From positions 1 to 14,510 of the forward strand of contig JAIVFH010000563.1 in assembly GCA_025765595.1 (NCBI GenBank): a DNA stretch of 14,510 nt. Direction: 5' to 3'. This document shows positions 1-7,347 of this stretch, in pieces. Position 1 is the first letter of the stretch. Each line of letters begins with the position of its first letter. Under the pieces are notes generated by a model. The model was not told the DNA's origin and made no database searches. It worked only from the letters and a program-made list of their open reading frames with translations. The position numbers were made by a program, and so were the translations under genes. This stretch comes from Obelidium mucronatum. Lineage: Eukaryota > Chytridiomycota > Chytridiomycetes > Chytridiales > Chytriomycetaceae.

Positions 1-876
1 GCGGAATACTTACCTGCTCTTGCGTCGTGTCGGGCTGTAGACTCATTCTTTGAGTTGCTCAAGGTGAAACATTGTTTTTTTTAAAGTTTACCGATCTGCA
101 TCTGTAAAAGCTGAATGAATACTTTTTTTTTGGTTTGGGTGATGTAGAAGCAAGTAGCTGAAATCGAAGTCGAAGTGATCAAAACAAACATTGTCGAGAC
201 GAGTATACTCTGGTTTCAGATCCTTGACGGCGTTGAAATCCGCGATCGACTGAAAGTGATTGAGATTATGAGACAGTGAATGAGTGGAGAGCGACGCAAG
301 TGGAGCGTATAAAATACCTTGTGGAGAACGAAACCATGGACGGCAAGAGCAAGGATACCGAAAAGCGGTGGGAATGATTTGGTTGTAGTGAATGTGCAGT
401 TGTTCCGAATCGCAGTGTCGCATATCGCGTCGCTCAAGACTCCTGAAGCTGTTTTGATTGTTGAGGAATTATGTGAATTGTTTTTGGTGAGTTGGGTAGT
501 GGCAGTGTGTTGGGTTGTTTGATCGAGACTAATCAAAAGGACTTTACAGAATATTCTATGTTTGAAGGAAAAAGAGGATCGTCGAAACTTGTTTGTGAAG
601 CTTACGTCCCTACATGGAAAGCTGTATTCCTTTTGCAGGAGCGAAGAAGACAAAAATCTTGTAAGACAAATTTCGTCAAGATAAACGTTCTTGTTTTCGA
701 CTGACATGTTTCTTTTTATCAAAAAAAAAATACAGTTGACACTCGCCAGTGATATTGCTAGAGAGAGGAATAAAACGCATGTCGTAAGTGGTGTTTTTTT
801 GTTTCTTCTTTCAATGCCTTTTGAAAAAAACCCGTGTATCTTATAGATGGAAATGTTTTCCTCTCTGACAATTTAA
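1..876 (+). pseudogene. 3' part of a bZIP-family gene with the shared helical C-terminal region, frameshifted
   Basis: The 5' part, including any bZIP, lies outside the window. Exons inferred from paralogs: <1-63, 148-486, 550-660, 736-783, 847-876. Frame 1 opens with a segment ending CRAVDSFFELLK. After the first intron it reads ILWFQILDGVEIRDRLKVIE, which aligns without gaps to the genes at 1708 and 4226. Near 273 a base is missing relative to the paralogs, so frame 1 hits TGA at 277-279; the homology continues in frame 0 (VNEWRATQVERIK). An extra base between about 313 and 377 restores frame 1 before NVQLFRIAVSHI. The intron that both paralogs have at the QV/ERIK junction is absent. Later exons are intact (SFCRSEEDKNL, LTLASDIARERNK, MFSSLTI-stop). 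This is probably a recent pseudogene; sequencing error is the main alternative. A function as a transcription factor is only inferred from its relatives. Confidence 0.65.
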
Positions 877-881
877 ATAAA
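876..881 (+). terminator. AATAAA poly(A) signal overlapping the stop of the first gene
   Basis: AATAAA begins on the last base of the TAA stop. The string AATAAATTCGTAA here recurs at 5786-5798, after the paralog that ends at 5740. Confidence 0.45.
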
Positions 882-1097
882 TTCGTAATTTATTATTGTA
901 CTTCCCGCTTGTCCGTAGTGTTATGTTCTTCCTCTGTCTTCTCCAGGGCAAAAAGCAAAGATGAAAACTTGAGTATTTAAAATCAAGCTGTTCGATTGGA
1001 GATAACCGGATCGAAATATAATTGGTGCGACTCACATGCCAGTACCAAGTTTTATTAATGAATTGCCAGAAGCGACACAACTGCAAACTTTGAATCC

Positions 1098-1530
1098 TTG
1101 CAAAACGGAGTATGGAAGATTGAGTCGCTCAAGACCTCTGAAGCGTGGATAATCGTGGACGCTATTTGTGACGGATTTTTGGTTGGTTGAAACGCCAACC
1201 ACAAATATAACATCAGTTTCACGTGCTAGAAGTTTAAATTAATAGATTAAATTTCTAGAGAATGCTGAATATGGAAGATTTAATGATGCTTTCCTCAGAA
1301 TATAAGCGCTGGAAGGGCAGTTGTACAAACAATGCAAAACCGTGGACCTTATTGATTTTGTGAGTTCTTCTTTTAGCTTTCTGACGGTACACGCGCGCGA
1401 CAAAGTTATCGATCGGCATTGGTCGAGAACAAGCCCCAAACGTAAGAACAAAATAACGCGTTTCCCTCAAGTATTTTCATTGAAATGATACATTTTTCTT
1501 GAACAGAATCAAATGTTCGAGTCTCTTTGA
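1098..1530 (+). pseudogene. Decayed relic of a bZIP-family C-terminal region
   Basis: This degenerate copy keeps only tail exons. 1098-1180 reads IESLKTSEAWIIVDAICDGF, matching HIASLQTPEASAIVEDLCDGF of the gene ending at 5740. 1259-1359 resembles the 37-codon exon (NMEDL, then after a frame change AFLR, a stop, and ALEGQLYKQCKT), but is 101 rather than 111 nt long. 1377-1441 resembles the LTLALDIWRERNK exon and is scrambled. 1507-1530 reads NQMFESL-stop, close to NQMFSSLSVS-stop of the intact paralog. Splice-site remnants survive between the blocks (CTAG, GTGAGT, TTTTAG, GTAAGA, ACAG). No bZIP or first C-terminal exon is recognisable in 877-1097, where I see nothing else. I infer a duplicated family member that has lost function. 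Confidence 0.7.
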
Positions 1531-1582
1531 GCGCATATATCTAAAAAGAAGACTGGATGAGTAAGAAAGCAGTGACACAGAG

Positions 1583-1603
1583 TGACTAATCCCCCTTACG
1601 TAA
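1583..1603 (+). promoter_or_regulatory. Paired Yap1/Pap1-type binding sites upstream of the bZIP gene
   Basis: TGACTAA (1583-1589, reverse complement TTAGTCA) and the palindrome TTACGTAA (1596-1603) lie six bases apart, 105 bp before the ATG at 1708. TTACGTAA is the preferred site of Pap1/Yap1-type bZIP proteins (established knowledge). Binding here is inferred. Confidence 0.45.
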
Positions 1604-1660
1604 TAGCGGTTGCTCCAAAAACAGATCAAAAAAAATCTCGAGAACAAGTGGACTTCACGC

Positions 1661-1683
1661 TTTTTTTTTCTCCCCTTTCCTTC
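1661..1683 (+). promoter_or_regulatory. Pyrimidine-rich tract before the bZIP start
   Basis: A run of T then C/T bases lies 25-47 bp upstream of the ATG at 1708. CT-rich tracts are common near fungal transcription starts. It supports 1708 as the start rather than a further upstream in-frame non-ATG codon. Confidence 0.3.
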
Positions 1684-1707
1684 ACCTTGTTTGGTTTTTG
1701 GTTTGTG

Positions 1708-3320
1708 ATGGACTCTCGAGCTTCATCGTCGCCAGCGGCCGGAAAGCGGAGACGGAGCAACAGCGGTGCCAGTACTACCACCGACCACAGCCGCAATGAA
1801 GCCCCTGGAGACATAACCGATGAAGCGATCGCTAAGCAAAGAGCAGAGCATCGCGCGATGCAGAACCGACGGGCCCAGCTCGCCCACCGACAGAGGCGGC
1901 AGGCCTATGTGTTTGGACTGCAAAACCGAGTTCTTGAGCTGGAGCAAGAAGTGAGGGAATCAACCGAGACAATGAATCGGCTGAAAAATCGGATTAGTGT
2001 GTTGGAGAGAGAGAATAGGGATTTGAAGCAGAATGGAGGTGGTGCTGTTACTCTCGACCTTCAGACAGCAGAAACCCCACCGGTTTCCATTGATAATTCT
2101 AGCACTTCTATAAATACTGCTAGTAATTCTTCTAGTCATAGCGGTAGTAATAGCTCGCTGGCTTCGTCGGCTGTATTTTGGGATAATATGTTGATGGGGT
2201 TTGGCAGTGGAATCAATTGGCAGCCCCTTCCATCAATGAATCCGACAATCGACAATCAGTCTCTGGGAATTTTGCCGGGACTAGGAACGATACCTTTGCC
2301 TCCTTCTTCAGTCTCGACAATTGCTTCATCTTCAACGTTTACTCCCACACCTTCACCTTTCCTACTTGCTCCATCAGCGCCTTCTTTCGACGAAGTAAAA
2401 TTTAGATTGAGGAAGTATATTCCAAGTCTAGAAGCATGTTCAGCGGTGGATTCTTATTTTCAAGTTGCGGCGGTGCGCGTGTAACTCTTTTTCCCAATCA
2501 CTTCATTTTTTTATTTATTGCGGCAACTTATTCCAGTGCAAATTTCCCCCCTCAATATTACTATAGAAGTTGACCATGGAGTCCAATTTAGAAGAACTAA
2601 AGCTAGACATTATCCGGTCAAGCATTTTATGGTTTACAATCCTGGATGCATGTGCAGAGATCCGAGATCGCCCGAAAGCAGTGGATATTATGCAGCCTGT
2701 CTTGGATCTTATGCTGGAGCAAGTGGTAAAGTTTAAACCCCCTTTTTTTTGGTTGAGTTTCTTAAAAGACTGCTTTTTTCCTCTTCAGGATCGAATTAAG
2801 GAACACATAACAGTAACCAGTCCAGCGGCGGGAACCAGCACAACGGATGCCAATGTGGACTTATTTAGAAACGCGATATCTCATATTGAGTCGTTGAATT
2901 CATTGGAATCGTTTCTTGCCGTTGAAGAGTTGTGTGACGCGTTTGTGGTAAGTTGCAATATATTTGGGTGAAATTATTTTAATAATGTGTTCCAAAAAAA
3001 ATCACGTAGGTTCAATTTAATATGAGCTCTATAGAAGACCTGAGGTTGGCCTTCTTGCGCACAAAAGTTATTCAAGGGCGGTTGTATAAACTATGCAAGA
3101 GTTTCGAGGATCGAAAGCTTGTTCGTACAAGACAAGAATCTTTCTTTTTTTCGCTAAATCCCGCTCCATCTTGCTTTTAGCTGACACTGGCTCTTGATAT
3201 CTGGCGGGAGCGCAACAAGGAGCAAGTGGTATTATTCTAAACCTTATTTTTTTTCCCCAAACATAATTCAATAACCTAAAAACACACTAGAAAACCATGC
3301 TAAATAAGCTAATTGTATAA
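1708..3320 (+). CDS. Pap1/Yap1-like bZIP transcription factor with a helical C-terminal region (423 aa)
   Basis: Exons: 1708-2472, 2567-2725, 2789-2947, 3010-3120, 3181-3228, 3291-3320; all introns are phase 0. Residues 47-66 form a basic region (NRRAQLAHRQRR) and 71-107 a leucine zipper with heptad leucines (LQNRVLELEQEV, ISVLERENRDLK). The usual fungal signature NxxAQxxFR reads NxxAQxxHR, so a base-contact Phe is His. A Ser/Thr/Asn-rich linker follows. From about residue 230 comes a helical region (LRKYIPSLEACSAVD, SSILWFTILDACAEIRDRPK, ISHIESLNSLE, RLYKLCKSFED, LALDIWRERNK). Cys244, Cys357 and Cys390 align with cysteines of the paralogs. The first donor could be GTGCGC (2473) or GTGTAA (2479); the first matches paralog exon length. 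The fourth donor, GTTCGT, is weak, and retaining that intron meets a stop at 3178. The protein is probably a nuclear, sequence-specific regulator, possibly stress-related; its targets are unknown. Confidence 0.8.
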
Positions 3321-3413
3321 AAAGTGAGAATCAGAATTAAAGTTATATTTTCAAGACAGTGAATGAGGAATTTTATTGCATTTACTATGATCCAACTTAC
3401 AGATAGATTAAAG

Positions 3414-3420
3414 TTACTAA
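3414..3420 (+). promoter_or_regulatory. TTACTAA Yap1-type element in the 3321-3587 intergenic stretch
   Basis: TTACTAA is a known Yap1/Pap1 recognition variant and lies 168 bp before the ATG at 3588. A seven-base match is weak alone; the match to the family of the downstream gene is what makes it notable. Otherwise 3321-3587 shows only AT-rich sequence. Confidence 0.25.
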
Positions 3421-3587
3421 TGTGTTTGTTCATGGGGACTTGGGAGCTGAATAATCTCTGACTCGGAATGAGTTGGTGTGACATCGAATAGAAAAATTGA
3501 ACTCTTATTTGGGTCAAAAAAAGCCGGCCAGCGCCAGAAAACAGATAACCAACGAATACCACCGTCGAAGAAAAAAATAGCCATAAA

Positions 3588-4088
3588 ATGCAACAACAAC
3601 CCAGCCAAGTCGGAACACCTCAGTCAAACAACGTCAAATACGAGAACTTTAACCATTTCAAACACCACAAAGTATCCATAAGAAGAGCCGAGCAAAACAG
3701 GAAGGCACAGCAGGCATTCCGTGAAAGGAGACAGGCAGTCCTTGACTCTCTCCGACGGCAAGTGGAGCTTCTGGAACAACAAGATCAACAGCTAAAGTTG
3801 GTCAGGCAGCAGTTGGAATATCGCATTATGGTTCTTGAGCTTGAAAACAATTCGCTGAAGCAAGCTCTCAGCATGCGCGGCTGTACCTCAGGTACCTTTG
3901 GCTTTCCACCAGCTTTATCCCCTGGATTCCCGCAGAAGGAAGCGAGTTATTTACCATTGTTGGGGGACGTGAACTGGCCGGAGCAGCCACCACAGCCAGC
4001 ATTTGGTCCTTCGCCAATAGCCATTAACTATCAAGATTCAATGAATTTGTGGGTCGGCCAGCAAGCGCGTGCAGATCCGAATGGTTGA
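3588..4088 (+). CDS. Short bZIP protein without the C-terminal region (166 aa)
   Basis: This is a single open exon from ATG to TGA. Residues 32-50 are a Pap1-type basic region (RRAEQNRKAQQAFRERRQA) with the full NxxAQxxFR signature. Residues 54-92 form the zipper (LDSLRRQVELLEQQ, LKLVRQQLEYRIMVLELEN). The remaining 74 residues are Pro/Gly-rich, without cysteine apart from one in MRGCTSG, and end at a real stop with an AATAAA 56 bp later. It therefore lacks the helical region of its neighbours rather than being cut by an obvious splice site; no homologous exons follow before the next gene. I infer that it could dimerise with the neighbours and compete for their sites. A full-length gene with a missed donor near the stop is less likely. 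Confidence 0.8.
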   Translation: MQQQPSQVGTPQSNNVKYENFNHFKHHKVSIRRAEQNRKAQQAFRERRQAVLDSLRRQVELLEQQDQQLKLVRQQLEYRIMVLELENNSLKQALSMRGCTSGTFGFPPALSPGFPQKEASYLPLLGDVNWPEQPPQPAFGPSPIAINYQDSMNLWVGQQARADPNG

Positions 4089-4143
4089 TGGTCATTTGTG
4101 TTTATTAGATCATCTTGTGTACCTGTTATTCCCCTCTCTGTAT

Positions 4144-4149
4144 AATAAA
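4144..4149 (+). terminator. AATAAA poly(A) signal of the short bZIP gene
   Basis: AATAAA lies 56 bp after the TGA at 4086-4088 and about 76 bp before the next possible ATG. Confidence 0.5.
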
Positions 4150-4225
4150 GCATCATATATTTCCTGAGCCATGTTACTATCTAAGCTTCAGATTGAAAAT
4201 CCCTTTTGTGGGACATACTGGTTTT

Positions 4226-5740
4226 ATGCGCAATGTCGCGATTTTGTTCTCAAAGCGATCGGTACAACACTCAAATTCAATGCCATTCACTCAACGAGGA
4301 GCTCCCCGACGGCCACGAGGCAGCAACAGCGGAGTCTCAGAAAAGAGGGCCGAAACCAACCGCAAGTCCCAACAGGCTTTCCGGGAGAGAAGGAGGGAGT
4401 TGATTGCAAATCTAGAGACTCGGGTTGGCCAACTGCAGGAAGAGAAGGTGCACTCGCGGACCATAATGGCGCAGCTCCAGCAGCAGTTGCTGGTGCTGGA
4501 GTGTGAAAATGCCGTGTTGAAGCAGGCGGCGCATACTGGTCAATACATGGAGACAAACAGTGCCGGTGTGGGGATATCCTCGTTGTCTTCGCCTTACTCT
4601 GATTTATCGAGTCTCTCTATGATGGGGCTACTGCCAGCAGCTTGTGGGGTTGATGAAATGCGTGTGACCAACGATGCCGGATCTTTGTATCGAGTGGCGA
4701 CTCCAGTTTTGAATTCATCAACTTCCACCCTTTCTCCAACCATATCGAATTGGAACGCAATAAGCAACCCGTCTGATTCTATTGCGTATAAATATGCAAA
4801 CCTCGTTGTTACTTTTCTGGAATCGATAAAATCCCAGTTGCGTGAGAGTATTCCATCTCTTCAATCCTGTGAAGCCTTGGACAAATTCGCAGATTTATTC
4901 CAGGTGCCTACTTTTAGTTTGTTAAATCCATTACTTTCATATCCCTGACTTAAATTCTCTATACAATTCCATTTCAATTAAAATAATTAAGCGGCAAGCC
5001 TTGGAATCCGATTTCGAAGCAACCAAATTGAACATCATCAAGATCAGCAACTTGTGGTTTGTCATTCTGGATCATATTGCGATTCCAGATCGGCCTCGTG
5101 CGATAGAGATTCTGCGGATCGCCTTAGAGTTGAAGTATAATCATGTTGTAAGTTCTCCTGTCTAGTATTCATTTTCTCAAGTTTAAGTAACTTTTTTTTT
5201 AATTTTAAGGAACATTTAAAGAGGCAACTGGAGCTGGAGGGGGGAGAAGGTGTTGTTGAAGCCAAAGCAGCCACGAAAAATTTCTCCGAAGGTGCAAACG
5301 TCTTTCGGGCGGGTGTATCTCATATCGCGTCGCTTCAAACGCCTGAAGCCTCGGCGATTGTGGAAGACCTGTGTGACGGATTCCTGGTAAAAATAGCACT
5401 AAGGAAACAGAAAAGCCTAACCCTTACCCTTTAGATTTTACGAGATCAAACAGATGCTAGCAAAAAAAGAGAACTGATAATGCGTTTGATGCTGCTTCAG
5501 AGTCGGTTAAATTCCATGTGTCAAACTGATGAAGATCGAAATCATGTAAATTGCCCTGATTCAAGCGAAACGAAAATATTAATTGCGATGCCTTGACAGC
5601 TGGCTTTGGTGATTGACATAGGACGCGAGCGCAACAAAGAAGAAGTGGTTGGTGCTATTTATTGTGCTGTATTGAGCTCACAACTCGTTTTTTCTTTCAA
5701 AATTTAGAACCAAATGTTCAGTTCTCTTTCTGTAAGCTGA
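4226..5740 (+). CDS. Pap1/Yap1-like bZIP transcription factor with a helical C-terminal region (400 aa)
   Basis: Exons: 4226-4903, 4992-5147, 5210-5386, 5435-5545, 5600-5647, 5708-5740; every intron is phase 0 and sits where the gene at 1708 has one. An ATG at 4280 (MPFTQRG) is an equally possible start, giving 382 aa. Residues 40-60 form the basic region with NRKSQQAFRERR, where the usual NxxAQ is NxxSQ; residues 62-100 form the zipper. The C-terminal region holds SLQSCEALDKFADLFQ, KISNLWFVILDHI, IPDRPRAIEIL, VSHIASLQTPEASAIVEDLC, SRLNSMCQTDED and LALVIDIGRERNKEEV, ending NQMFSSLSVS. The three cysteines aligned with the paralogs are present. The third exon is six codons longer than in the gene at 1708 because of a Gly/Glu-rich insert. 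The role as a DNA-binding regulator is sure; the function of the C-terminal region is unknown. Confidence 0.8.
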
Positions 5741-5785
5741 TGTGATATTCAGCACATGTACAATACACTTGCTATTATTATTATC

Positions 5786-5791
5786 AATAAA
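5786..5791 (+). terminator. AATAAA poly(A) signal of the third bZIP gene
   Basis: AATAAA lies 45 bp after the stop and 8 bp before the next gene's ATG at 5800, so the two transcription units must abut or overlap. Confidence 0.45.
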
Positions 5792-5799
5792 TTCGTAAG

Positions 5800-6854
5800 A
5801 TGAAGAAGTGGTTAACAAACCTGCAACGAACAGCTCAGACAGCGGCACCATCAACAACCATCCAGCCAACCAATCCAACTGCTTCGAAACTCGTACCTCG
5901 ACCGTTTGCATCGACTCCAACCAGTCCATCCATTCAACATGTTTACGTCCTACCAACAATCAACAACAAGCTTGTGTTCCACCCGCGACTTCCCGTTCCA
6001 GCGAATGCTCTTGAAAGATCATTGGCTGTTTCTGGATACGTGGTCCGAAAGTGGCGATTTGCAGTGTGGGATGAGGTTGCTTCCAATTGGCATCATTACC
6101 TTGGACCTAGTGTCAACATCAACCATTCGAAGCAAACATCGATTTCGTCAGTGAAGCAGTGGCTGTATGAAAAAGGAAATTCGTGGGGAACGAGGAAGGC
6201 AGATGCAGAGTATTTCTTCAAAGGGATACCATTGCGAACAGACCATGTATGTATGACCAATTAAACGATTGATATTTATGTTCAGTGATAGTTAACTGAT
6301 GTCGTCTTGTCCTTTTTGTTTGTTTGTTCATACAGATTGAGTTTATTTACCCTTCTTGTGTCTCCCTTCGACAAGTGAAAGCTCAGTTGAATGAGTACCT
6401 ACTCACTCGTGAAAAATCGAAAAGGGCCATGTTCCTTTGGTCTGTTGTTGTTTTCCCGCCAGCCTTATTCCTGTCCAAGTTTGTGTTACCGATAATGAAT
6501 GTTGCCTTTTGCTACCTTGCGTTCCGCGTGGTTTCGGCGTGGAGAGCAGTGACTGTGGGCGCGCGTGTACAAAACATTGTGGATTTGGGACGGGTGAGTT
6601 TCACCGAGAGTCAGCAGTTTCAAAAGCGGATCAAGGAAGTTGTGGCTTCTGTTGAAAACGATTTGGCGAATAATAGTCTTGTGGAGGGGGGAGGAGTCGG
6701 AGGTGCTCCGCTAGTATGGAAGTGGGACGGGAAGGGTGATTTGCATGATTTGGTTTTGGAGCGGTTGGAGAAGGAGTATGGGATGTATGAATGGGTTAGA
6801 ACGTATAGGCGAACGCGAATGGTTCACTTTATTCATGATAGAAAGAGTGAATAA
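5800..6854 (+). CDS. Mitochondrial K+/H+ exchange-related protein (Mit_KHE1-like, 321 aa)
   Basis: Exons 5800-6246 and 6336-6854 are joined by a phase-0 intron (GTATGT...TACAG). Residues 1-45 are Lys/Arg/Ser/Thr-rich with few acids, compatible with a mitochondrial targeting sequence. HVYVLPTINNKLVFHPRL is followed by a Trp-rich segment (WRFAVWDEVASNWHHYLG), a KxxSWGTRKADAEYFFKGIP block, then IEFIYPSCVSLRQVKAQL. Hydrophobic stretches at about residues 180-200 and 202-220 (FLWSVVVFPPALFLSKFVLP, IMNVAFCYLAFRVVSAWRAV) look like one or two membrane segments. This order of motifs matches my recollection of the family of yeast Ydl183c, tied to mitochondrial potassium/proton exchange. A mitochondrial inner-membrane role is therefore inferred. 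The gene starts only 59 bp after the bZIP stop. Its assignment rests on motif recognition, not on a search. Confidence 0.7.
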
Positions 6855-6855
6855 A
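6850..6855 (+). terminator. AATAAA overlapping the stop; a second AATAAA at 6922
   Basis: The stop TAA is embedded in AATAAA. A second copy at 6922-6927 is a more usual distance downstream and may be the one used. Confidence 0.4.
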
Positions 6856-6905
6856 ATACACCGCCAACACCGCAGCTGCTGCCGTTGAACGCCGTGACTG
6901 CGGCG

Positions 6906-6912
6906 TGACTCA
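6906..6912 (+). promoter_or_regulatory. TGACTCA AP-1/Gcn4-type site
   Basis: A perfect TGACTCA lies 54 bp before the first ATG of the candidate small gene at 6966. Binding by a bZIP protein is inferred only. Confidence 0.25.
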
Positions 6913-6965
6913 TGAATTCAAAATAAAATACAGCATCGCCCGCATCCAGAATTCGCACATCCAGA

Positions 6966-7206
6966 ATGATGTTCACGCGTTTATGCCCATTTTGGATGGC
7001 AATTGCGCCGTTCCTGTTGTTGTTGGTGGCTATCCGGCAACGGCGGAAGCCATCAAGACCCTCCCAACTTCCCAAGTAATATTGTGTTATCCACCTCCCT
7101 TTTTCTTAAAACCTTTAAAACAGGCAGACCCTTGACTGATCTTCTTAAAGCCTATAGCCTCCCAGTTGGAGGTTCGATTGCTGTTCGTCGTAAAACTCTT
7201 ATATAG
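6966..7206 (+). CDS. Candidate small spliced gene for a single-span membrane protein (62 aa)
   Basis: Exons 6966-7075 and 7128-7206 join across a 52-nt GTAATA...GGCAG intron. The N-terminus is MMFTRLCPF, followed by a hydrophobic stretch (WMAIAPFLLLLVAI) and then a basic RQRRKPSRPSQ. The second exon encodes PLTDLLKAYSLPVGGSIAVR and ends at TAG, 58 bp before an AATAAA. Hydrophobic span followed by positive charges fits a membrane anchor with a basic tail on the cytosolic or matrix side. Without splicing the frame stops at 7077 (37 aa); with the acceptor four bases earlier it gives 41 aa. Other frames across 6905-7135 are also open but lack a good start or end. I do not recognise the protein. 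It fills the 493-bp gap between its neighbours, and the TGACTCA upstream and poly(A) signal downstream favour a real gene. Confidence 0.4.
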
Positions 7207-7264
7207 GGCCTTTTTGGGTCTTGGTTCAAGATTTTCGTGAGTTGGGAAACTGATATGGAAAAAG

Positions 7265-7270
7265 AATAAA
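7265..7270 (+). terminator. AATAAA poly(A) signal after the candidate small gene
   Basis: AATAAA lies 58 bp after the TAG at 7204-7206 and 77 bp before the next gene's ATG. It has no other obvious owner, since the gene ending at 6854 has its own signals. Confidence 0.35.
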
Positions 7271-7347
7271 TTGTATTGTTTCTATCAGACTATCATAACG
7301 TGTTTTCTTTCATATTTTGGATTGGAGTATTTTAAATCTTTATAATC

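Noticed and set aside
216..722. 168-aa open frame on the minus strand
   Set aside because: It lies antisense to exons with clear paralogs on the + strand and shows no motif of its own.
4287..4556. 89-aa minus-strand open frame
   Set aside because: It is antisense to the bZIP domain and its open length reflects GC-rich coding on the other strand.
6833..7075. 80-aa open frame on the minus strand
   Set aside because: It runs into the end of the K+/H+ exchange-related gene and has no recognisable motif; the + strand spliced frame has better flanking signals.
7160..7200. GGTTCGATTG resembling a tRNA T-loop
   Set aside because: The flanks do not pair as a T-stem and no acceptor or anticodon arm can be found.
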